From CADEER01 sp965216585 (GTDB lineage: Bacteria > Desulfobacterota > Binatia > HRBIN30 > CADEER01), in contig CBDCGC010000003.1 in the NCBI GenBank assembly GCA_965216585.1, positions 1,674,001-1,738,000 of the forward strand: a DNA stretch of 64,000 bases. Reading direction: 5' to 3'. This document shows positions 36,288 to 44,590 of this stretch, piece by piece. The translations under genes were made by a program, and so were the position numbers. Below the pieces are notes generated by a model. It searched no databases and was not told the origin of the DNA. It worked only from the letters and a program-made list of their open reading frames with translations. Positions within the stretch are counted from its first letter, which is position 1; each line of letters starts with the position of its first letter.

Positions 36288-36871
36288 CCGCCCAGTGTCT
36301 TGAGAGCCTCTCGAATCACGGCCGCCAGATCCTTCCCGCCAGCGGAGACGGCGCGGCGCACGGCTGCGTCCGCCTCGGCCTCACGATAGCCCAGATTGAC
36401 CAGGGCGGATACCGCTTCACTCTCGGTGCCGCCGGCGCTGCCCGGGCCACTCGGGCGGTTGCCCGCCGATGCCGCTACCTTGTCCTGCAGCTCGACGACC
36501 ATGCGCTCGGCGGTGCGCTTGCCGATCCCCGGGATGCTCACCAGACGCTTGGTATTGCCCTCGGCCAGCGCCGTGATCAGATCGGCCGTCGGCATGCCCG
36601 ACAGAATCGTCAGCGCCATGCGCGGGCCGATGCCCGAGACGGCGACCAGTTGGAGAAAGAGCGACTTTTCATCCTCGTCGACGAAACCGAAGAGCTCGAG
36701 CGAGGTGTCTCGCATGTGCGTGTGGATGAGCAGCTCGACCTCCGTGCCGGTGTCGGCGAGCTCGGAGAACGCGTTGAGCGATACGGCGACACGGAAGCCG
36801 ACACCGTGCACGTCGATGAGCAAGCCGGCCGGCGACTTCTCGGCCAGCACACCGCGCAGGCGGCCGATCAT
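36284..36871 (-). CDS. ruvA: Holliday junction DNA helicase RuvA
   Basis: 195 residues from ATG 36871 with GGAGAGG upstream. The N-terminal OB fold starts MIGRLRGVLAEKSP. Tandem helix-hairpin-helix motifs (VSGIGPRMALTILSG, IPGIGKRTAERMVVEL) and a C-terminal RuvB-binding domain follow. It binds four-way junctions as a tetramer and recruits RuvB. It overlaps ruvC (ATGA) upstream and ruvB downstream. Confidence 0.96.
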
Positions 36872-37422
36872 CGCCACCTCTCCGCGCGGCCGCCGCGCCG
36901 GCTGCGCAGGCGGCCGCCGACGGCCGGCGCCGCCTCGAGTCGGGCCGCGAAGCCGGCCGTATTGAGATGACAGATCGCTGCGCCCAGCGCATCTGCTTCG
37001 TCGTTGGCGAGCGCATCGACGTGGTTGAGCAAGCGGCCGACCATCGCCTGCATCTGTTGCTTGTCGGCGCGGCCACTGCCGCAGACGGCAATCTTGATCG
37101 ACGCCGGTGAGTATTCGTGAACCGCAACTCCAGCTCGCGCCGCGGCGACCATGACGGTGCCACGCGCCTCGCCCAGGCGGAATGCCGTCTGGACATTGTC
37201 GCCGACAAAGCTCTGCTCGAGGCTGAGCGCTTCGACGTCGGAGCGTTCGCAAAGATCGCAGACCAGCGTGAAGATCTTCTCCAGCTTCACGGCGCGCTCA
37301 CCGCGCAGGCGCAAAACGCCGCTGTCGATGCGCACCAGCGATTGGCCGCGCAACTCGACCACACCCCAACCGGTGACGGTCGTACCCGGATCGATGCCCA
37401 GCGCGCGTTTCCTACCGGCCAT
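36868..37422 (-). CDS. ruvC: Crossover junction endodeoxyribonuclease RuvC
   Basis: 184 residues. Catalytic acidic residues can be read: Asp near residue 10 in LGIDPGTTVTGWG, Glu in LSLEQSFVG, and the Asp pair in DEADALGAAI. It resolves Holliday junctions. ATG 37422 has GGAGG at 8-base spacing; a GTG three codons upstream is possible. The tail (LRSRRGGRAERWR) is Arg-rich. It heads the ruvCAB chain after yebC. Confidence 0.94.
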   Translation of the reverse strand: MAGRKRALGIDPGTTVTGWGVVELRGQSLVRIDSGVLRLRGERAVKLEKIFTLVCDLCERSDVEALSLEQSFVGDNVQTAFRLGEARGTVMVAAARAGVAVHEYSPASIKIAVCGSGRADKQQMQAMVGRLLNHVDALANDEADALGAAICHLNTAGFAARLEAAPAVGGRLRSRRGGRAERWR

Positions 37423-37473
37423 CGACTCCACCTCCCCACCACGCCCGTCCTTACGGGCCGCACGCCGGTACGA

Positions 37474-38226
37474 CTAGCCGGCTGCCAACTTCTCGAGCTC
37501 GTCCGGCGGGATGTCCAGATTGGTCGCCACATCCTGGACATCATCGTGGTCCTCGAGCTCATCGAGGAGCTTGAGCGCCCGCTGCGCTTCGGTTCCCTGT
37601 AGATCAACCGTATTGGAAGGCACCATCGTCACCGCCGCGCTCGACGTTTCTATGCCGGCGGCGTCGAGTGCTTCCTTGACGGCGTCGAATCCATCCGGCG
37701 CCGTCGACACCTCGAACAGATCCTCTTCCTCGGCAATGTCCTCGGCACCGGCCTCGAGTGCGACTTCCATCAACTTGTCTTCGTCGGCTCCTTCTTTGTC
37801 GACGGTCAGGACGCCGCGCTTTTCGAACATCCAAGCGACACAGCCGGACTCTCCCATGTTGCCGCCAAACTTCGAAAAGAGGTGACGGATCTCCGACACC
37901 GTCCGGTTGCGGTTGTCGGTCATCACCTGCACCAACACCGCCGTGCCGCCCGGCCCGTAGCCCTCGTACTGGATCTCCTCGTAGTCGACCCCTTCGAGCT
38001 CGCCGCTGCCTTTTTTGATGGCCCGCTCGATGTTGTCCAACGGCACGCTGCTCGAGCGCGCCGTGTTGACCGCCGTGCGCAGGCGCGGGTTGGCATTGAC
38101 GTCACTGCCGCCCATTTTCGCAGCGACGGTGATCTCCTTGATCAACTTGCTAAAGAGCTTTCCGCGCTTTGCGTCCTTGGCCGCCTTTTTGTGCTTGATC
38201 GTGCTCCACTTGGAGTGGCCTGACAT
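37474..38226 (-). CDS. yebC: YebC/PmpR-family regulatory protein
   Basis: 250 residues. The N-terminal family signature MSGHSKWSTIKHKKAAKDAK is intact, with the three-domain layout and an acidic middle (AEDIAEEEDLFEV). Family members bind DNA as regulators in some species, and some affect translation of proline-rich stretches. The gene adjacent to ruvC is a common arrangement. A 6-bp hairpin (37443-37458) lies between its stop and ruvC, without a T-run. Confidence 0.94.
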   Translation of the reverse strand: MSGHSKWSTIKHKKAAKDAKRGKLFSKLIKEITVAAKMGGSDVNANPRLRTAVNTARSSSVPLDNIERAIKKGSGELEGVDYEEIQYEGYGPGGTAVLVQVMTDNRNRTVSEIRHLFSKFGGNMGESGCVAWMFEKRGVLTVDKEGADEDKLMEVALEAGAEDIAEEEDLFEVSTAPDGFDAVKEALDAAGIETSSAAVTMVPSNTVDLQGTEAQRALKLLDELEDHDDVQDVATNLDIPPDELEKLAAG

Positions 38227-38304
38227 GGATCTTCCCCTGGCTGGATCGTCCCGGCTAGCATACGCGCCGCAGCGACGAAAACGAAGCCCTGTCGACGGCC
38301 AGCG

Positions 38305-38886
38305 CTACTCGCTCTCCTTTACCAAACCGCGACGCCGCGCATATTCCAAGAGCGCCGTGTGCAACATGCGCCGGCCGCGCGATAGGCGGGAACGCACCGT
38401 GCCAATCGGGCACTCCATCGCCTCGGCAGCCTCTTCGTAGCTCAGCTCCTGGAGATCGACGAGAAGGACGGATTCCAGATAGTCCGCCGGTAGGGCTTTC
38501 AAGGCATCTTCGACCTCCTGATCGAGAACCCGATCGAGGACCAGCCGCTCCGGGTTTTTCTCACCGCCATCCGCCGACAGGGCGGCGGCGTCGAGCAACT
38601 CCTCTTCCAGCTCGACCTGCTGGCCGCCCTTCTGCCGCTCGCGGTAGCGGTTGCGGAAGAGATTGTGCGCGATCGTCAGCAACCACGCACGGCAGTTCGT
38701 ACCCGGTTCAAAGCGCTGCCAGAAACGAAAGGCGCGGAGATATGTCTCCTGGACGAGATCTTCAGCTTCACTGCGATCGCGCGTGAGGTAGAGCGCATTC
38801 GTGAAAACCTGATCCATCAAGGGCACGGCAACTTCCTCGAAGGAGTGTTCGCCGTCCGTGCCTGCCCTCTTTACGCCCTCACTCAT
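38305..38886 (-). CDS. ECF-family RNA polymerase sigma factor
   Basis: 193 residues. Region 2 (ALYLTRDRSEAEDLVQETYLRAF, then WLLTIAHNLFRNRYRE) and region 4 (ALPADYLESVLLVDLQ, EELSYEEAAEAMECPIGTV) are both complete, with no region 3. Sigma factors of this group direct envelope or redox stress regulons. It follows the glutaredoxin gene by 61 bases on the same strand, and a zinc anti-sigma-like gene is divergent beyond that. Confidence 0.92.
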   Translation of the reverse strand: MSEGVKRAGTDGEHSFEEVAVPLMDQVFTNALYLTRDRSEAEDLVQETYLRAFRFWQRFEPGTNCRAWLLTIAHNLFRNRYRERQKGGQQVELEEELLDAAALSADGGEKNPERLVLDRVLDQEVEDALKALPADYLESVLLVDLQELSYEEAAEAMECPIGTVRSRLSRGRRMLHTALLEYARRRGLVKESE

Positions 38887-38947
38887 CCCATCCGACTGCT
38901 AGTGCCGAACCTCTTCTAGCACCAGATCTCGCCCGCGACGACGCCGC

Positions 38948-39205
38948 TCACGCCAGTCCGAGAAGGGGATCGAGTTCGCCCCCGTCGTCGAGGGCCTGCA
39001 GCTCCTGGTAGCCACCGATCGACGCGCCGTCGATGAAGATCTGGGGCACCGTCCGACGACCCGACCGCGCGACGACATCGTCGCGCAAAGCCGCATCGGT
39101 CGTGACGTCGACTTCGTCGTAGGCAACGCCCTTGTGGTCGAGAAGACGCTTTGCGCGAACGCAAAAGGGGCATACTTCGGTCGTGTAGATCGTGACTTCG
39201 GCCAT
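38948..39205 (-). CDS. grxC: Glutaredoxin
   Basis: 85 residues. The dithiol active site CPFC is at residues ~12-15 (TTEVCPFCVRAKRLLD), with the cis-Pro motif RRTVPQIFIDG and the glutathione-site GGYQELQALDDGG. It reduces protein and mixed disulfides using glutathione. ATG 39205 is taken; a GTG one codon earlier is possible. It is probably co-transcribed with the ECF sigma factor downstream, which suggests a thiol-redox theme. Confidence 0.93.
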   Translation of the reverse strand: MAEVTIYTTEVCPFCVRAKRLLDHKGVAYDEVDVTTDAALRDDVVARSGRRTVPQIFIDGASIGGYQELQALDDGGELDPLLGLA

Positions 39206-39310
39206 CACCGTTGCTCGAATTGTTCAGCCTAGCCGCACAGCCATTGGCCCGCAAGCAAGCTCGCGGTGGTTGCCGCCACCTGTGAATTCGTCTTTCCGGA
39301 ACGAGGTTGC

Positions 39311-39338
39311 GGGAACCAATGCGAATGTTTCGGTGTTG
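39311..39338 (+). promoter_or_regulatory. Candidate ECF (SigR-like) promoter of the anti-sigma gene
   Basis: GGGAAC (39311-39316), 18 bases, then GTTG (39335-39338), the layout of thiol-stress ECF promoters (GGGAAT-N18-GTT). It would start transcription ~45 bases before the anti-sigma ATG. A second GGAAC lies at 39299. A match to the adjacent sigma factor is inferred, not shown. Confidence 0.45.
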
Positions 39339-39390
39339 ACCAAGATGGGGCGATGGTTCGAAAAATTTCCTCGGGGACAACGAGTAGCAG

Positions 39391-40146
39391 ATGATTCTAG
39401 ATTGCAGCGAGTACGCGGACCTCGCTGCGGCACACGCGGATGGCGTTCTCAGCGCCGCCGAGGCTGTCGCCGCAGATGATCACGCAGCGAAATGTGCGTC
39501 GTGCGCCCATCTCCGTCACCAGCAGGAGATCGCGCGTGCCGCCGTGCGCCGGGGGACGCGCACGGCGGTGGCGCCTGCCTCGCTGCGCGCCGCCGTCGGC
39601 CAGCAAGTCGCGGCAGCGGCCGAGCCGCCGGTCGCCAACCGCCGCTGGATGATGGTCGGCGCCGTCGCCGCCGGCCTGCTCCTCGCCCTGGTGCCGGTTC
39701 TGCGCCCAGGCCACAGCGGCCTGATCGAGACCCTGGCCGCCGACGTCGCGGCGGCCGCCAGGGTCCCCGCATTGGACCTCGAGACGGACGACCCGGCGGA
39801 GTTGCGCGGCTACTACCAGCGGCACGGCTTCACCTTCGCAAATACTGTCGAGGACCTCGAACCGGCGGGAATGCATCTGCTCGGCGGCTCGGCGTCGGAG
39901 GTCGGCGATGCGGCAACGACGCTGACCGTCTACGAGAAAGACGGCGAGCGGGTGGTTTGCCGCCGTTTCCGCGCCAATGCGATCGATCTTCCCGCTGGCG
40001 GCCGTCAAGTCGGCGGTAGCGAGGTCTTCACGAGAAACGGAGTCAGCATCGCTCTTACTCGTATGGGTGACATCGTCTGTGCCATGGCCAGTGCGATGCC
40101 AGCCGAGCACTTCGTGTCCTCACTCCGACTCGCCCACCACCACTGA
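39391..40146 (+). CDS. Zinc-binding anti-sigma factor-like membrane protein
   Basis: 251 residues. The anti-sigma zinc motif Hx3Cx2C is present (HAAKCASC, His31-Cys35-Cys38). It is followed by one transmembrane helix at ~85-105 (MMVGAVAAGLLLALVPVL) and a periplasmic domain of ~145 residues. This is the ZAS layout, in which the cytoplasmic part holds an ECF sigma factor. The likely partner is the sigma gene at 38305-38886, on the opposite strand beyond grxC. Usually the two are in one operon, so this divergent arrangement is less common. Confidence 0.78.
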   Translation: MILDCSEYADLAAAHADGVLSAAEAVAADDHAAKCASCAHLRHQQEIARAAVRRGTRTAVAPASLRAAVGQQVAAAAEPPVANRRWMMVGAVAAGLLLALVPVLRPGHSGLIETLAADVAAAARVPALDLETDDPAELRGYYQRHGFTFANTVEDLEPAGMHLLGGSASEVGDAATTLTVYEKDGERVVCRRFRANAIDLPAGGRQVGGSEVFTRNGVSIALTRMGDIVCAMASAMPAEHFVSSLRLAHHH

Positions 40147-40201
40147 TCTCGCGCGAAGGTCAGCCACGGCGAAGGGGGAGCGAGTTTCAGGCCAGATCGC
40201 A

Positions 40202-41026
40202 ATGATGATCCCGCGCTTGGCTATTCTGGCGGCGGCACTCGCGCTCAGTGCCTGCACGGCGGTGCGTCCCCTCGACTCGGCGACGCCCGCCCTCACCGCC
40301 GACTTCCACAGCAACCTCGACAGCGTAATGCGCAACTTCGTCGACGCTCGCGGCCGCGTCGACTACGGCGCTCTGGCCCGCGATCGCACCCAACTCGAGC
40401 GCTACTTTGCCCTCGTTGCAGCCTATTCGCCGGACTCCCACCCGCACCTCTTCGCCACTTCCAACCAAGCTCTCGCCTATTGGATCAACGCCTACAACGG
40501 CGCCGTCCTGGCCGCCGTGACGCGCAACTACCCGATCCGCGGCGTCGGCGACGTCGGTTGGTCGTTGATGAAGATCGGCTTCTTCGTTCAGCAGCAGTTC
40601 ACCTTCGGTGGGGCAACGATGAACCTCTACGACCTCGAACACAAAGTCATCCGCGATCGCTTCCGCGACCCGCGCATCCACTTCGCCATCAACTGCGCAT
40701 CCGTGGGATGCCCACGCCTGCCGCAGCACGCTTTCCGGGCGTCCGACCTCGACGCCCGACTCGACGAAGAAACGCGGCGCTTCTTCGCCGAGGAGCGCAA
40801 CGTGCGCATCGACCACGCCGCTCGCACCGTCCACCTGTCGGCCATTCTCGATTGGTATGCGGACGACTTCCTCGTCTGGCCCGAACACCGCTTGCCGGAC
40901 GAGCCGGTGCTCGTCGACTACATCGCCCTCTACTCTGCAGCGGCGCGGCGCGCCGAGCTCGAACGAGCGAGATCCTACGAGGTGCACTTCAACGCCTACG
41001 ACTGGTCCCTCAACGACCGCCGCTAA
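40202..41026 (+). CDS. DUF547 lipoprotein
   Basis: 274 residues. It has a lipoprotein signal peptide with lipobox LSAC near residue 20. The DUF547 domain contains the characteristic YWINAYNGAVLAAV, followed by FFVQQQFTFGGATMNLYDLEH, and INCASVGCPRLP. The family contains conserved Cys and His residues and is of unknown function. It is predicted to be anchored in the envelope. It follows the anti-sigma gene by 55 bases and may share its transcript. Confidence 0.85.
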   Translation: MMIPRLAILAAALALSACTAVRPLDSATPALTADFHSNLDSVMRNFVDARGRVDYGALARDRTQLERYFALVAAYSPDSHPHLFATSNQALAYWINAYNGAVLAAVTRNYPIRGVGDVGWSLMKIGFFVQQQFTFGGATMNLYDLEHKVIRDRFRDPRIHFAINCASVGCPRLPQHAFRASDLDARLDEETRRFFAEERNVRIDHAARTVHLSAILDWYADDFLVWPEHRLPDEPVLVDYIALYSAAARRAELERARSYEVHFNAYDWSLNDRR

Positions 41027-41080
41027 AGCCATCGACGGAGTGCTTTTGATTTCTCTCCTCGCCTGGGATAGGCGCGCAGC

Positions 41081-41875
41081 ATGACGGTCGGAGAACGCTT
41101 CGAGAAGCTCGTTGGGATCATGCACCGCTTGCGCGCTCCCGGGGGCTGCCCGTGGGACGGCGAGCAGACCCACGAAACGATCAAACCCTACCTCATCGAG
41201 GAGGCGTACGAGGTGCTCGAGGCGATCGACGGCGGCGACGACAAGGAGCTCTGCGGCGAGCTCGGCGACCTGTTGCTGCAGGTCGTCTTCCACGCCGAGA
41301 TGGCATCCGAGACCAGCCGCTTCGAGATCGGCGACGTCATCCAGGCGATCTGCGACAAGATGGTGCGCCGCCACCCGCACGTCTTTGCCGACACCGAGGT
41401 CAGCGGCGCCGAAGAGGTGCTGCAGAACTGGTCGAAGATCAAGGAAGCCGAACGCCGCGAATCCAAACAAGACGATTCAGCGCTCGCCGGTGTGCCGCGC
41501 GCCATGCCAGCCCTGCTGCGCGCTCATCGCATCGGCGAAAAGGCCGGCCACGCCGGTTTCGATTGGCCCGACGTACGCGGTGTCGTCGCCAAAATCCACG
41601 AAGAGCTCGACGAGCTCGAACGAGCCATGGCCTCGGAAACCAGCGAACGCATCGCCGCCGAGATCGGCGACCTCATCTTCGCCACGACCTCACTGGCCAG
41701 GCATCTGAAAATCCGCTCCGAGGATGCGCTCGGCGCCGCCACTGATCGCTTCACCCAGCGCTTTCGCGCAATGGAATCGGAGTTGCGCGAGCGCGCGCAG
41801 GCGATGTCCGAGTTGTCAGACCGAGAAAAAGACGATCTCTGGAAACGAGCGAAGCAACACTTGGCGACCGACTGA
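41081..41875 (+). CDS. mazG: Nucleoside triphosphate pyrophosphohydrolase MazG
   Basis: 264 residues, with two MazG repeats. The first shows WDGEQTHETIKPYLIEEAYEVLEAI ... GELGDLLLQVVFH, with the Mg-binding ExxE and ExxD pattern. The second shows KIHEELDELERAM ... EIGDLIFATTSLARH. It converts (d)NTPs to monophosphates and clears damaged nucleotides; in E. coli it also limits ppGpp. Its stop is 8 bases from the murJ stop on the other strand. Confidence 0.94.
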   Translation: MTVGERFEKLVGIMHRLRAPGGCPWDGEQTHETIKPYLIEEAYEVLEAIDGGDDKELCGELGDLLLQVVFHAEMASETSRFEIGDVIQAICDKMVRRHPHVFADTEVSGAEEVLQNWSKIKEAERRESKQDDSALAGVPRAMPALLRAHRIGEKAGHAGFDWPDVRGVVAKIHEELDELERAMASETSERIAAEIGDLIFATTSLARHLKIRSEDALGAATDRFTQRFRAMESELRERAQAMSELSDREKDDLWKRAKQHLATD

Positions 41876-41883
41876 CGCGGCGG

Positions 41884-43533
41884 CTACGTGCCGGAAACCT
41901 GCTCGACGACCCATCGACGCGCCCGCTCGACCTCAGCACCGCCGATGAGGTAGGCCGATGCGCAGAAGGTTGCGATGCCGCCGCCGACCAGGATCGCCAC
42001 CGCCAAAGCACGGCTCAGCGTATCGCCGGCGAGCCACGTCGCCAGGGCCTGCTTGCCGGCAAACACCGCCACCGCCATCGCCGAGGTCGCCAGCAGACTG
42101 CGCACCAGCGAACCGCGGACGGCACCCGCCGCGAAGGCGCCGAGCTTTCTGCGCAAGGGAAACCCCAGCAGCAGGAGGTTCACCACACCGCCGATCGACG
42201 TCGCCAGCGCCAATCCGGTGTGGCCATAGTCGGCCAGCGACAGGGCGTTGATCGACGACGCCAGCCACGCCGGCTGCGTCGTTGGTGGGACGGGGCCCAT
42301 CAGAGCCAGGCTGGCGACGATGTTCGTCACCACGGCCGCGGCCGCGGCCAACATCGGTGTACGCGCGTCGCCCAGGGCGTAGAAGGCCGGCGCCAGCAGG
42401 CGCGCCGCAGCGGCACTCCACAAGCCCAAGGAGTATGCGCGCAGGGCGGACGCCGCCAAGGCACTGTCTGCGGCGGAGAAAGCGCCGCGTTCGAAGAGCA
42501 CGGCAACGATCGGCTCGGCCAGTAGGATCAAACCCGCCGTCGCCGGTACGGCGACGAAATTCGTCAGGGAGAGGGCAAATCCCAGGCTGTCACGCATCTC
42601 CGTGTACTCACCGCGCGCCGCCTGAGTCGCCAGGCTGGGCAGGGCAGCGGTACCCAGGGCGGCGACGAAAAGGCCGAGCGGAAACTCGAAGATCCGATCG
42701 GCGTACCAGAGGTAGGAGACGCTGCCGATGGGCAAGAACGACGCCAGTGCCGTGGCGAGAATGACGTTGACCTGCAAGACCGCGGTGCCGATCAACACCG
42801 GCCCGAACAGCCGCAAGATGCGGCGCACTGCCTCGTGCCGCGGCTTCCACGTCGGCAACAGCCGCACGCGACGACGGCGCAACACCGCGATCTGCAGAGC
42901 GAGCTGCGCCGCACCGCCGGCGATGACGCCCGCCGCGAGGGCGAAGATCGGCCGCTCAAAGAACCGATAGAACGCCAACGCGCAGCCGATGATGGTGAGG
43001 TTGAGCAAGGCAGGCGACAACGCCGGCGCGACGAAGTGTCGCTCGGCATTGAGAAATCCGGCCAGCACGGCGACCAGGCCGATCAGCGCCAGATAGGGAA
43101 AGAGAACACGCGTCAGCGAGATCGCCAGCGCCTCGACCTCGGGCGTATCGCCAAAGCCCGGGGCGAAGATGCCGATCAACGTCGGAGCGAAGAGCACGCC
43201 CGCCACCGACAGGGCGACGACGACGACCAGGGAGACACCCAGCACGGCGCGCAGAGCGACGGCCACCTCGGCGCGCGGGCGGTGCACCAGCAGCTCGGAA
43301 AACACCGGCACGAAGGCGACCGACATCGCCCCTTCAGCGACCAGGCGGCGGAAGAGATTCGGGAATCGAAAAGCGACGAAAAACGCCTCGGCAGACGCAC
43401 CGGCCCCGAAGAGGTAGCTGATCACCGCGTCGCGCAGCAGCCCGGTAATGCGGCTGCCCAGGGTGAGCACCGAGACGACGCTGGCCGCCCTGGCGATTTT
43501 CCGCCTCTCGCTGGCCACACCCCCCTCGCTCAC
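41884..43533 (-). CDS. murJ: Lipid II flippase MurJ
   Basis: 549 residues, MATE-like fold with about 14 membrane helices. The N-terminal TLGSRITGLLRDAVISYLFG and FRFPNLFRRLVAEGAMSVAFVPVF match the MurJ/MviN signature, including the essential Arg residues of the cavity. It moves lipid II across the inner membrane for peptidoglycan assembly. It starts with GTG at 43533. The start is divergent from rpsT with a 188-base gap. Confidence 0.94.
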   Translation of the reverse strand: MSEGGVASERRKIARAASVVSVLTLGSRITGLLRDAVISYLFGAGASAEAFFVAFRFPNLFRRLVAEGAMSVAFVPVFSELLVHRPRAEVAVALRAVLGVSLVVVVALSVAGVLFAPTLIGIFAPGFGDTPEVEALAISLTRVLFPYLALIGLVAVLAGFLNAERHFVAPALSPALLNLTIIGCALAFYRFFERPIFALAAGVIAGGAAQLALQIAVLRRRRVRLLPTWKPRHEAVRRILRLFGPVLIGTAVLQVNVILATALASFLPIGSVSYLWYADRIFEFPLGLFVAALGTAALPSLATQAARGEYTEMRDSLGFALSLTNFVAVPATAGLILLAEPIVAVLFERGAFSAADSALAASALRAYSLGLWSAAAARLLAPAFYALGDARTPMLAAAAAVVTNIVASLALMGPVPPTTQPAWLASSINALSLADYGHTGLALATSIGGVVNLLLLGFPLRRKLGAFAAGAVRGSLVRSLLATSAMAVAVFAGKQALATWLAGDTLSRALAVAILVGGGIATFCASAYLIGGAEVERARRWVVEQVSGT

Positions 43534-43679
43534 CCTGCTCTACCGCGCCGCATCGCCCCTGCGATCGATTCGATGCCAACCCTAACAAAGATCGACGATC
43601 AGCCCCACCCGATCCAACCGGCTGAGGCACTCTCCAGCCGCTGGGAGTCCATGTCTTCCCACCGATTGACCCAACCATG

Positions 43680-43713
43680 CCCTCCTGCTAGCGCTAGTCG
43701 ATTGGCAGGAGGG
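43680..43713 (+). promoter_or_regulatory. Leader hairpin that would sequester the rpsT ribosome binding site
   Basis: CCCTCCTGC (43680-43688) pairs perfectly with GCAGGAGGG (43705-43713), which contains the AGGAGGG ribosome binding site 8 bases before the TTG start of rpsT. The 16-base loop holds an inner TAGCGCTA palindrome. It is relevant only if transcription begins upstream of 43680. A weak TTGACC/TAGCGC pair at 43667-43695 would start transcription too late. Confidence 0.55.
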
Positions 43714-43721
43714 ACCACCCA

Positions 43722-43988
43722 TTGGCTGACCGACACGCATCCGCGATCAAACGCAACCGGCAAAACAAGAAACGGCACGACAGGAATCGGCTGATCGTGA
43801 CCCGCACGCGGACCCAGATTCGCAAGGTGCGCGAAGCCATCAGCGGCGGTGACAGCGAAAAGGCCGGCGTCGAGCTACGCGCCGCCGTCAAAGAGCTGCA
43901 CAAAGCCGCCACCAAGGGTGTCCTGCACAAGAACGCCGCCAGCCGCCGCGTCGGCCGCCTCAGCCGCGCCGTTGCGGCTATGAAGTAG
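43722..43988 (+). CDS. rpsT: 30S ribosomal protein S20
   Basis: 88 residues, basic and helical throughout. The opening ADRHASAIKRNRQNKKRHDRN and the C-terminal KGVLHKNAASRRVGRLSRAV match S20, which binds 16S rRNA. The start is TTG at 43722, supported by AGGAGGG at 8-base spacing; no ATG or GTG lies nearby in frame. E. coli rpsT also uses UUG, where the rare start takes part in autogenous control. The ribosome binding site lies in a 9-bp inverted repeat. Confidence 0.95.
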   Translation: MADRHASAIKRNRQNKKRHDRNRLIVTRTRTQIRKVREAISGGDSEKAGVELRAAVKELHKAATKGVLHKNAASRRVGRLSRAVAAMK

Positions 43989-44001
43989 AGCCTCCCCGGC
44001 A

Positions 44002-44589
44002 CTAAAAATCGTCGAGCATGCGATCGTGCAGATCGCGCACGACGGACTCGACCAAGCGCTGCAAGGCCTGTCTGCGCTCGGTTTCGGCGAGCTGAATTGG
44101 TGTCAGGTCGTCGAGCGCTTCAAAATTGATGCGACCGCGCTGGAATCGCGAAGACGTCGGCACGACCGTGTCCGTGCTGACGCTGTAGGCGTCGGCGGCG
44201 TGGATTCCGCTGCCACGCCAGAGGACTTCTCCATCTTCGCGCCTCTCCAACACCGCGTCTACGGTCAGCTCGATCTCGTACTGTAGCGCTTCGTCGGCCG
44301 AATCGAAGGCCACCGGCCGCGTCCGGAATCGACGAATCGCACCGCGCAGCTCGGTTTCACCGATCTCGTCACCCTCGACGACGCGCACGATCCCGCGCCG
44401 GTAGATCTCGCGCTCGAGGGCGAAAACGAGCTGTTCGTCCAGACCGACCTCGCGGGAGTGGTTCTCGAAAACGCCGACGCGGACCGACGCCGCGCCGCCG
44501 GGCATGACTCCGCGCTGGCCGGCGAGCTGGTATCCGCAGCCGGCGGACATCGCCAGCAGCGAGAGGAGGATGGAAAGTTCGCGAGCCAT
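44002..44589 (-). CDS. lptE: LPS assembly lipoprotein LptE
   Basis: 195 residues. The lipoprotein signal ends at SAGC, giving the typical mature start CGYQLAG. The body has the LptE two-helix/four-strand pattern (ASVRVGVFENHSREVGLDEQ, VDAVLERREDGEVLWRG). It plugs LptD in the outer membrane for LPS export. The start at 44589 lies 1 base beyond the leuS stop. holA, often found after lptE in related orders, is absent here; rpsT follows directly. Confidence 0.88.
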   Translation of the reverse strand: MARELSILLSLLAMSAGCGYQLAGQRGVMPGGAASVRVGVFENHSREVGLDEQLVFALEREIYRRGIVRVVEGDEIGETELRGAIRRFRTRPVAFDSADEALQYEIELTVDAVLERREDGEVLWRGSGIHAADAYSVSTDTVVPTSSRFQRGRINFEALDDLTPIQLAETERRQALQRLVESVVRDLHDRMLDDF

Positions 44590-44590
44590 A

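Noticed and set aside
37443..37458. Terminator between yebC and ruvC
   Set aside because: GCCCGT-CCTT-ACGGGC is only a 6-bp stem without a T-run, and the genes commonly share a transcript.
43667..43695. Sigma-70 promoter for rpsT (TTGACC / TAGCGC)
   Set aside because: The -35 is fair but the -10 matches at only two positions; kept only as a caveat for the hairpin finding.
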